Positions 58,101 to 64,000 of a stretch of 64,000 nucleotides of DNA are shown here, one piece after another. The notes beneath the pieces are model-generated. The model was not told the origin of the DNA and searched no databases. It saw nothing but the letters and a program-made list of their open reading frames with translations. The stretch's first letter is position 1. Every line of letters starts with the position of its first letter. The translations under genes were made by a program, and so were the position numbers. The DNA is from Trametes villosa (taxonomy: Eukaryota > Basidiomycota > Agaricomycetes > Polyporales > Polyporaceae): the NCBI GenBank assembly GCA_002964805.2, contig PUDQ02000057.1, forward strand, positions 372,001 to 436,000, written 5' to 3'.

Positions 58101-59494
58101 CTCTTCAACCGAAGCTGAGTATATCGGGATCACGCACGCGGCCAAGGAGGCCATATGGCTCAAGGCTCTCCTAGGCGACCTCATCCACCCCGACTTCGCA
58201 GCGCACGCCGTTCGCCTCTATAGCGACAACAAGGGCGCGATGGACTTGGCGCGGAACAACGCGTTCCATTCAAGGACGAAGCACATCGCGATCCGGTACC
58301 ACTTCATTCGGGAAGCCGTCGAGCGCGGCGACATCGACCTCGGGTACAGGCGTACGGAGGACATGCCCGCGGACATGTTCACGAAGCCCCTCTCGCGTCA
58401 GAGGCTCGAGCACCTCGGTCAGCTCTTCGGGCTGCGCGCGTTTTGAGGGGGCGTGTTGTGGGTAGCGGGGCGTTGCGGCAAGGCCGAACGCACCGCGAGG
58501 CGCGTACGTTGCAGCGCGGGCTGGACGTCGCGCCGCGAAGGCAAAAGCGCTCGCAGCATCGGCTGGAGGGCTTGGGGCGGTAGGCGCGTGGGCGCAGGTC
58601 TCGGACCGGGGTGTGAAGTCGGCGCGGGGCGCCGACTTATGTTTGTTCTTATTTCATTCGACTCTCATTCGCTGGGCGGAGGCGGGCGCGAGCGGGAGCT
58701 CGCGCTCGTCCCGCCACTCCTTGTTTGTATCTGTTTGTACCGAAAACTGGGCGAGCTCGCGCGAGCTCGCCCGGGCTCACCTCACACGTTCATTGCATAC
58801 CGTGTGAGGTGAGTAGGCTTCCAGTCTCATCCCGTAGCTTTAGTACTGACATCATGGCGCAGATCCCATCTGAGACCGCGCCTTAGGTTAGCACATCAAT
58901 CTCACACGTTCATTGCATACCGTGTGAGATCCCATCTGAGACCGCGCCTTAGATCTAGTCGCTCCCCACCCGCTCGACGCTTCCATAACCTTAAAACTTG
59001 CACACTTGGGGAGTGCGACATCCTAATGTGTTGAACCTGCAGGTAAAGCATCCAGTTGACTACATCCTGGACTACATCCTCCAGGTACGGATTGCTTTCC
59101 TGCGTCATTAAACCTCCTCTAAACGATCCAATTTTTGTGCTACCTATTTCCAGAACTCAACTGCAACCGTAGCGATAGCTTCTGACAGCGATCTATTTGC
59201 ATTGCTAGATTCGAGACAGTCGGAGGTATGTTTTTAAAATGCCTCAAAACGGTTGGCCAAGATTTCTGTCTGACCTATCAGCAGATTGAGGGGCGCCCTG
59301 CATTCCCGCACGATATCCCAAAATACTTGGCCAGGATTAGCCCGCCTATTGTTCTGAACGAGAACAGCTGTATGTGGCTGGGACGACTCCCATATACTAA
59401 CCGTCGTTGTACCACGCTCACTCGCGCGTGCAGCAGGTACTCTGGCCAACGACTTTGCGATCTCCGACCAACCGACATCGAATTCTGGCACTAG
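52177..59494 (+). CDS. Basidiomycete protein of unknown function, split by an intron-nested retrotransposon
   Basis: Predicted 429-aa protein. Exons 52177-52505, 52559-53195, 59043-59084, 59154-59225, 59285-59494; all phases close. It resembles a family of uncharacterised Agaricomycete proteins I know by pattern: PWDIYADQLFSLGYGHPLW at the N-terminus, then VQIGDVGWIHEGEFHALFN, KEDAGALLFLSPSGRSQD, FVSGTMKTSRWCVAAFQ, FASIDFSVSVSD and DQCIFIHYYKRKRKKWL, and a C-terminal DYILQ..ATVAIASDSDLFALL. Intron 2 runs from 53196 (GTTTGT) to 59042 (CTGCAG). Removing the copia element and one target duplication leaves a normal 56-nt intron with a CCTAAT branch point. The coding sequence is therefore unbroken if the 5.8-kb intron is spliced. 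Some terminal residues are uncertain. Confidence 0.78.
53206..53210 (+). repeat. Target site duplication, left (CTTGC)
   Basis: CTTGC directly precedes the left LTR and recurs at 58997-59001 directly after the right LTR, the 5-bp duplication expected for integrase-mediated insertion. Confidence 0.9.
53533..53570. repeat. LTR hairpin 1 (13-bp stem, 12-nt loop)
   Basis: CTCACCTCACACG pairs perfectly with CGTGTGAGGTGAG around loop TTCATTGCATAC. It is repeated in the right LTR at 58776-58813. Confidence 0.8.
53656..53687. repeat. LTR hairpin 2 (10-bp stem, same loop)
   Basis: ATCTCACACG pairs with CGTGTGAGAT around the identical 12-nt loop. The outer stem pairs differ from hairpin 1 but remain complementary. 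It is repeated in the right LTR at 58899-58930. Confidence 0.8.
53754..53766 (+). other. Primer-binding site, half-tRNA type (initiator tRNA-Met)
   Basis: GGTTATGAGCCCT begins directly after the left LTR. It is complementary to the anticodon stem-loop of eukaryotic initiator tRNA-Met (GGGCTCATAACC with anticodon CAT), not to a tRNA 3' end. This is the cleaved half-tRNA priming arrangement known from Drosophila copia and yeast Ty5. Confidence 0.75.
53800..58446 (+). CDS. Copia Gag-Pol polyprotein
   Basis: A single 1548-aa frame. Gag-like N-terminal half with one CCHC zinc knuckle (CYNCHGRGHIARNC, residues about 298-311). Aspartic protease active site DSGAS at about 375. The pre-integrase HH-CC zinc domain follows (CDVCIQAK near 560). 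Integrase core with Asp in LHSDSWD (594), Asp in HSDNGGEF (656) and Glu in NGVAERAHR (690). A low-complexity acidic spacer (about 820-930) has two tandem nucleotide repeats. Reverse transcriptase from about 1065 (FAPVAKSSSLR, then LDVKSAYLNGDLDEEIYM, KSLYGLKQAGREW, catalytic IVDDMLVTG near 1227). RNase H with TDADWG, STEAEY near 1437 and DMFTKPL. No stop or frameshift, so Gag and Pol are one product. Confidence 0.95.
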   Translation: MSNDTSINSSKYSVPKLASDGSNWITYRERMKVVQTAKGFMPHIRGTARKPLYPPPIDRALPYQAGGTAPASAPSATDTEETSTPSGDQQTQTTGARAPKTSEREQVPMDEYSHLTDEQYADLVDKLDAKYSAWETKEAGARALIYETLSDDLFIEVQSQPTAKALWEAVVASCENKSLMYSNAIRTRLQNTRCPEGGDVRAHLALLMRERQNLAAVGTRLGDSEFAAIITNSLPESYFGRVQTIVDISSIAGHTIPIEFLVNTLNEEYDRRAINKATEVALATAAAAAPGARSMIECYNCHGRGHIARNCRRKGGGKEGQWPKGRDGDANQGANANAQANANAATEQHHGFVALGNTVAQALAAAPGSYVDVFDSGASIHISPYRERFVTFRELTPPRPITAANGDEFLATGQGDVEICVPNGTSSRMLTLRNVLYSPSVAFALISIRKADEGGYTTVFEHGECKIVDRTTKASIARIPITAGLYQVVSQYVETYASAAATALSANSRPGGKRVLKVTPFGLHRCLTHISLRAARDLVKDGRVAGVELLEGPVDQTCDVCIQAKITRKAIPDEAHGAPHDIPVEEYGDKLHSDSWDSGDVSLGGNVKSALFVDERTRLHHGYPVKSVAQLENAYKELEAAILTQTGNQVKWLHSDNGGEFIGLKPHLASRGTHWSASVPHTPEQNGVAERAHRVHRERVSAMLLDAKLPKTLWAHAYKHSVYVHNRTGHSALNGMTPYEARFGSVPDIRHLRPWGAHVWVRQENTRKLDAKGVAARFVGFSENHRDGIYVYWPQKRNVTVARNFVWAEDVEQRAGVPSEGARSEASESESEGARSEASESESEAELDANAQDAPHVSGEDATRDDAQDEGATHDNVQDEGATRDGAQDEGAENVEDEGEKGNTGDAQDEDGAEGAPDPQDEQLGNEEIAQAPPEPLLGRGHRVKKPSPYARRLLQGEGTTDGSAHSKRKYPRGLVPGEIMGALSALATPLESDNTVEGTPSIPDISKDWWATAHALVAQTGGDPLSGDPTSLREAQEAPDWPQWEKAITVEMENLRAHGTYDLVVRPTNAHVIGSRLVFHRKRDANGAVKQCKVRVVAQGFSQIPGVDYNETFAPVAKSSSLRLMIALAARFGWPLIQLDVKSAYLNGDLDEEIYMRQPPGTAARGEEDLVCRLRKSLYGLKQAGREWYKTYRAAMTELGFERSESDHACFWQRDGASLAMVGTIVDDMLVTGTPDLVERFRGGIKRHFTVTDAGEVSWLLGIEVVRDSDAGTVRLAQRSAIDTVVRAMSLEGAKAASTPIAVGGVLDKTQCPTTAHAIADMSGVPYREGIGMCMYLAVTTRPDIAYAVHRLARYMSNPGRPHWEALKRLVRYLIGTREYWLVYGQDSTGLAGYTDADWGTSDDARHSVCGYVYVFDGGAVSWSAKKQGVVALSSTEAEYIGITHAAKEAIWLKALLGDLIHPDFAAHAVRLYSDNKGAMDLARNNAFHSRTKHIAIRYHFIREAVERGDIDLGYRRTEDMPADMFTKPLSRQRLEHLGQLFGLRAF
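58445..58453 (+). other. Polypurine tract
   Basis: GAGGGGGCG overlaps the polyprotein stop codon and directly abuts the right LTR start at 58454, the expected place for plus-strand priming. Confidence 0.7.
58454..58996 (+). repeat. Right LTR of the copia element
   Basis: 543 bp, matching the left LTR except for the two substitutions noted in the element entry. Confidence 0.92.
58997..59001 (+). repeat. Target site duplication, right (CTTGC)
   Basis: Second copy of CTTGC. Intron sequence of the host gene resumes with ACACTTGGGG. Confidence 0.9.
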
Positions 59495-59504
59495 CAAACT
59501 TCGT

Positions 59505-59939
59505 ATGATGCCGCCCAAGCCGTACTCCGAGCGCATGACCGAGACCCGAGCCGAAGTACGCAGGCTTGTGCGGCAGAAATTATGTACGTCGCCAACCTTT
59601 GGCCGTTCCCTCGACTATACTTTCTGATTGTTCACAATAGGCGAAATCACCGGCTCGCCTGGCGCGCAGATGAAGTGGGCCCGAGCCACTTACTTGAAGG
59701 ACATCGTCCTGCGTTACCACGTCCGCATCGAGGGATGGCCCTTCAAGGAGATCCCGTTCAGGAATCTCAGCGACATCGCGACCCTGGAACAGCTGGAAAC
59801 ACTACTACGAGGGTGGCAGGACGGCACGATCCGCTTTGTCAATATCACAGAAGAGCAGTGCCGTGCAACGTTGGCCAACCCCGGGAAGTGGATCGGCGAG
59901 GAGAAGTGTGGCCCAGAGGGTGAGGGAAGTGTTCATTGA
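59505..59939 (+). CDS. Small hypothetical protein, 125 aa
   Basis: Exons 59505-59583 and 59641-59939 with a 57-nt intron (GTACGT donor, ATAG acceptor), phases consistent. The N-terminus is charged and helical (SERMTETRAEVRRLVRQKL). The middle is compact with aromatic residues (GWPFKEIPFRNLSDIATLEQLETLLRGW has the look of a small helical domain). There is no signal peptide or membrane segment. I do not recognise a family for certain, though similar short proteins occur in polypore genomes. The start lies only 10 bp downstream of the previous gene's stop, so the 5' UTR is either very short or overlaps that gene. Confidence 0.65.
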
Positions 59940-60840
59940 GGACTAACGACTTTGGTCGGTAAGTCAGTCTTCACTTACACTAACGAGATTTCCACTAACG
60001 AGATTCAACCACTTCCCCCAACAGTTTTCTTTCATCCGATATGTTCTTGAGGTTCGTGCTCGGCCGCCCCAACCGTCTTGTCTCGTGTCTGCCTGGTGCC
60101 TTCTTGTACCGTCATCTGCGTTGCCGAGCCAATACGTACTGTAATATACATAATGGACTAGGCAGTTGCAGGTCCGAAGCCGAGAAACTTGGACTTCGAA
60201 GGCACACGGGCACTCAGATACTTACGCCAAATGATGTGTGATAGTGACGTGCCCTAGGGAACCAACGTCAACACCTGAGTATACGACATGAATGTTGCGC
60301 GTGCCACGCTGCGCGACAGCACAAGTGCGGACGGACAAAGTTTGGTACGCACAGGCTACGATTGCCACAATGGTGCTTGACCAGTGGGATGCTGCTAGGG
60401 ACTCGGGAGTACCCTCACGACATTCTACGCGGCAGGTTCGGGCAGGAGAACCCGACGATGTCAAGTACTCCACATGTACGCAAAATCACGAGTGGGACGG
60501 TCACCGCCGACCCACCACCTCGATGATGCAACTTACGAGGAGCCCCGGATACTCGCCGGATGAAGTTCCCCTGAAAAAAGAACCATGCATACGTTAGCAG
60601 GGTTACTGATGCCCTGTAAACCTCAGTCGGCCCGAAGACGAAACCTCCACGAACATTGACAACATCATGCCGAAGTCCATTTCGATCGGGATTGGCGACC
60701 CTGCACGACTTCAACGCCACCCAGCAGAAGCACTCGTACTCCCAGCCGATAGGCCAGTCGCAGCCGCCAGCACGCAGCACAGCGGGTTCCCCAGGAACGA
60801 GATTTATTGTAGAAGGAGGTAGTACTCTATTTTTGCACCC
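59940..60840. other. Intergenic
   Basis: About 900 bp, convergent with QCR2. A short direct repeat (ACTAACGAGATT twice) sits near 59979-60006. No gene recognised. Confidence 0.5.
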
Positions 60841-62341
60841 TCAGAGCCCGAGCTCGTCCGCGTACGGGAGCGCCTTGACGTCGCCGACGGCGACGAACGT
60901 CGGCTTCGTCTTGAGGAGCGACGACGCAGCCTGCAGGGATCGCTGTGAGTGACAGGTGCATGACATGTGGATAGGGAAACCGACCTTCGAGAACGCAGAG
61001 GCGTCGACCTTGTCGAGCGACGAGACGACCTCGCTGAGGGAGGCAGAGGTACCGGAGAGGATCTGAACGCAGGCCGTTGAACAATCCAGCATATCACAAG
61101 CCATGTTTCGGAAAACGTACCTTAGGACCCAGCGTAGAGACGACGCCGTCACGGCCGTCAACGGCGGTAGCCGCGGTAAACTTCGCCTTCGCGATCGCCT
61201 TCTGGAGCTCCTCGCCCTTGAGGTTGCCCGCAGCCTGGAGAGCGGCAACAGCAGCCTTGCCCGCCTCCTTGACGGCGGCGCCAGTGGGGCCCTGCACAAG
61301 GAGACCGAAGAGCGACGCGTCGGAGTAGGGCAGGTAGACGGCCTTCACAGAAGAGCCCTCAGGGATGCCCGCAGCGATCGGCGACGTGCTCTTCGACCAC
61401 TTCACGGACGGCGTCGGGTCCAAGTGCGCGGCGAGGACCGCGAGCTCAGACGAGGGTGCGCCCGAGGTGCCGAAGCCGATGAACACGGTCTCGGTCGCGC
61501 CGTGCGCGTCCACGCGCGTCTCGCCGCCGAAGTACTTCGACGCGGTCGCGGCGGGCGCGGAGGCGCCGGCGAACTTGCCGAGCGACTTCTCGAGCAGCCG
61601 CTCGAGGGCGGCGGGGTCGATGCCGGTGCCGAGCACCGCGACGTTGCCTGCGCCGAAGACGGTCTGCGCGTACGCGCGCACGTCGTCCGCGGTGAGGTGG
61701 TGGCCGGGGGTCGCGAAGATGGAGTTGCCGAGGCCGTTCCGGAAAGCGAGCGCGTGCGCGAGCTCGACGGCGTGCGTGGCGGGGTTGGCGAGCGCGGCGG
61801 ACGCCTCGGCCTCGCAGGTGGGCGCGACGAGCTCGGAGAGCTCGTAGCGAGTGAACTTGGTCGAGGTCAGGTAGGAGGCGAGGACGTCAACGAAGAAGGC
61901 CCTGAGAGGTGTAAGGGGGAGGTGCGGGCGCAAATGTGACTGAGCACTCACTCGTCCCCACGCAGGAACTCTGCAGTCACAGCAAGGTGCTCCCTCGAGA
62001 GACTTGAGGACAGGACACCGCCATAAAGCTCAGCCTCCCGAACGGTGCCCAGGCTCGACCGCTTGTCCGTGCTCTGCTCCCCGACTCCGTCAGCATCCAC
62101 CCCCGTGCAGCGAAAAGGACAGCCGACCGACCTTGAACGCGTAGTTTTTGAGAGCGTGGGCGACACCAGGCTTAGACTCGAACCGGCTGCCGGCCTTGAC
62201 GATGAAGGTGACAGCGGAGGTCGCCTCGCCGTTGTCCGCCGCGGCGACCTTTACGCCGGCGCTGTCGACGACGGTGGCAAAAGTGCGGGTGCGGGCGATG
62301 CGCGACGCAGCGCGCGCGGCCGACGCCCTAGCTGCGAGCAT
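60841..62341 (-). CDS. QCR2: Cytochrome bc1 complex core protein 2, mitochondrial
   Basis: Predicted 426-aa subunit 2 of ubiquinol-cytochrome c reductase (respiratory complex III), a non-catalytic M16-peptidase-fold core protein on the matrix side of the inner membrane. Exons 62132-62341, 61952-62073, 61121-61901, 60985-61062, 60841-60930; all phases close and introns have clear AG ends. The N-terminus is an Ala/Arg-rich presequence (MLAARASAARAASRIARTRT). Family blocks include TSAVTFIVKAGSRFE, GVAHALKNYAFK, REAELYGGVLSSSLSREHL, LTADDVRAYAQTVFGAGNV and FVAVGDVKALPYADELGL at the C-terminus. Length is normal for fungal QCR2. This is a housekeeping gene marking the edge of the accessory block. 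Confidence 0.93.
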
Positions 62342-63054
62342 TTAGAGAATTAAGAGGGTAGATGAAGCGACGTCGTCGTGGTCGTGGTCCGTGTCCGAGT
62401 CCGTTGCGTCGACCGCCCTGCACACTAGACGCCCGTCCTTCGTTCCGGCTCGTGCCGAGCGCGGGCCAATAAGCGCTGCTCTATTGGGTGTAGCACCGCG
62501 TTAAGGAATCGTACTGAGATAGTTCTAACTACCAGTTCAAGACCCGGAGCATTTTAATAGCTGGAGTCAGTAACATCCGTGAAGGGCGGGATTGATTGCC
62601 TTATAGAAGGGCACAAGTAGGTTATAAAGGGTGTTACAAGGAGTGCGAAAGTACAGTACTATATCGGCACTCGGGGGATCCGCAGATCTTCCTCCACATC
62701 TTCTACCCAAGAATCTGAGAGCATGAGGTATATGTCAGCACGGTACTTACCACACCCCGCTGGGTTTCTCAGTGAATGATGCAGTGTTTTTGTTTGCCCA
62801 ACGAAAACTGCGACTCAACCGCATCTCGGGCCGTGCATCTTTGGGCATAGGGCATATATTCATAAATCATAAAGGAGGCATACATGGGCATACTAGACAA
62901 CTACGAAAGCACAAGAAAACGATTGCGGGGTTTTCGACGACGGCGAAGACGACTACAAAAGCAGGGAGAGCATATATCAGAAAGAACGGCGAGAACGGGA
63001 GAGCATGGAGAGGACGACGACAAGAAAGCTAAAAGTACAAAAACAACAAACCAT
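62342..63054. other. Intergenic
   Basis: About 700 bp between QCR2 (its promoter) and the 3' end of the methyltransferase gene. No gene recognised. Confidence 0.5.
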
Positions 63055-64000
63055 TCACAGACGCCGGGCGTGGACGGTGTAGAAGGTGGCGACCATCCCG
63101 GGGACGCTCCAGATCTCGTGGACGTACTCCTCGACGAGCGCCGCGGCGTACCTCGCGTACGGGCCCTCCGCGAGGAGCGTGTACATCGAGCGCGCGTACA
63201 CCACCATCAGCCCGCGGAGCTCCCGCCCGATCTCCTTCCTGTCGTGGTCGTGCGGCCAGTCGCCGATGGGGACGCGGTGCGCGTGCGTCACGACGTGCGA
63301 GAACCGCCGGGAGTCGACGAGGTACTGCGGGATGTGCGGCGCCGCGCACTCGATGCCGCGGCGCACGCGCAGGGTCTCGCGCACGGCGTCGAAGAAGGCA
63401 CACGCACGCGGGGCGCGGAGCCGCACGTCGCTGCCGTCGTCCATCGCGGGGCTGCGCCCCCACTCGCAGGAGACGAACAGGCCGCCGCGCCGGAGCACGC
63501 GGGCGACCTCCTGCAGGAGCGCGCGGTAGTCCCGGACCTGCGGGGGCGGAGGGCGGGTTTGAGCGGACGCCCGGGCGTGCGGGGAAATAGACTCACCGCC
63601 ATGGTGATTGAGCGCGCGTGGACCATGTCGATGGTGCCGGCCGCGTACCGGAGCGGCGTCATGATGTCGTGCATCTCGAATATGACGTTAGGGGGCGGGT
63701 ACCGCGTCGCGATAGGTACTGTGCGCGAGTGAGCCCAGGCCGGTTCATTTCGCGAGAAGGAAGGGCGAGCGGGAGGCGTACCGATGTCGACGCCGTAAAA
63801 CCTTACGTGCGGGAACTCGCGTGCCATATCGAGCACCCTGTATTGCATTAATAGGTCATCAGAAGGAGCATACAAATCACAAAGGAATCACGGACCATTG
63901 ACCAGTGCCCGTTCCGAGATCCACGACGCGCCGTTGCTCGCCAGGAGCAAGGGCGAGCAGCTCGCGCACAGGCCCGACGGAGGCGTCTCCGATGAGCCGG
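63055..64000 (-). CDS. SAM-dependent methyltransferase, 5' end cut by window
   Basis: Class I methyltransferase of the type widely expanded in basidiomycetes. Exons visible: 63896 to beyond 64000, 63782-63837, 63597-63718, 63055-63537, with introns of 58-63 nt in consistent phase. Motif I is in the leftmost coding part (VVDLGTGTGQW across a junction). Next come the acidic loop FYGVDI, a post-motif block HDIMTPLRYAAGTIDMVHARS and the core beta-strand RVLRRGGLFVSCEWG. The C-terminal part is helical (ELRGLMVVYARSMYTLLAEGPY). The N-terminus, including the start codon, lies outside the window. The substrate cannot be predicted; such genes act on small molecules or in secondary metabolism as often as in housekeeping. 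Confidence 0.85.

Larger units (their letters stand above)
53211..58996 (+). mobile_element. Complete Ty1/copia LTR retrotransposon, 5786 bp
   Basis: Two 543-bp LTRs (53211-53753 and 58454-58996) differ at only two positions that I found (53447 A versus 58690 G; 53700 T versus 58943 C). A 5-bp CTTGC duplication flanks the element. A primer-binding site follows the left LTR, one uninterrupted polyprotein frame fills the interior, and a G-rich polypurine tract precedes the right LTR. Domain order PR-IN-RT-RH defines the copia superfamily. Near-identical LTRs and an intact frame indicate a recent insertion and possible autonomy. It lies in the sense orientation within an intron of the gene at 52177-59494. 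Confidence 0.95.

Overview
The window is nuclear DNA of a filamentous basidiomycete, most likely an Agaricomycete of the polypore type. Genes are split by many short introns (about 50-75 nt, GT..AG, often with a CTRAY-like branch point). Families typical of that group appear: DUF6534 membrane protein, degenerate F-box families, Ser/Thr-rich secreted proteins, an A-T-R NRPS-like reductase and a Kre9/KNH-like GPI protein. All exon structures were built by hand from reading frame, splice signals and comparison between paralogues in the window; none is supported by transcripts.

Layout. 0.5-6.8 kb: F-box family 1 (543-1946 minus; a 5'-truncated inverted copy at 3772-4745 plus; 5171-6761 plus) around a GPI-anchored Kre9-like gene (2371-3132). 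6.8-15.3 kb: four minus-strand F-box family 2 genes in tandem (A, B, C, D); A-C share five intron positions, and C has a local frame break. 16.7-21.4 kb: two divergent low-complexity secreted proteins. 23.0-25.9 kb: a 15-exon DUF6534 protein. 26.3 kb: tRNA-Ser(AGA) with an intron; 30.35 kb: tRNA-Gly(GCC). 27.1-35.4 kb: a CDK-like kinase plus a divergent APH-fold phosphotransferase,; the pair occurs twice. The second kinase is a pseudogene, the second phosphotransferase is intact, and a frame-broken F-box gene lies between the pairs. 37.07-38.06 kb: a 1-kb element with long terminal inverted repeats, a 6-bp target duplication and two outward-facing tRNA-like units. 38.9-43.3 kb: a 19-exon A-T-R enzyme. 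43.9-45.2 kb: another F-box gene. 46.5-48.6 kb: a coiled-coil protein. 49.1-49.5 kb: a small secreted cysteine-rich protein. 52.2-59.5 kb: a basidiomycete protein of unknown function with a complete, very young Ty1/copia retrotransposon (53211-58996) inside one of its introns. 59.5-59.9 kb: a small conserved-looking protein. 60.8-62.3 kb: mitochondrial complex III core protein 2. 63.06 kb to the right edge: a SAM-dependent methyltransferase cut by the window.

The region looks like a fast-evolving accessory block (F-box copies, kinase/phosphotransferase duplication, two mobile elements, secreted proteins) set beside housekeeping genes (QCR2, tRNAs). I see no operon-like or obvious single-pathway arrangement. 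The observations most worth a second look are the intron-nested retrotransposon, the tRNA-motif-bearing inverted-repeat element and the duplicated kinase/phosphotransferase cassette.
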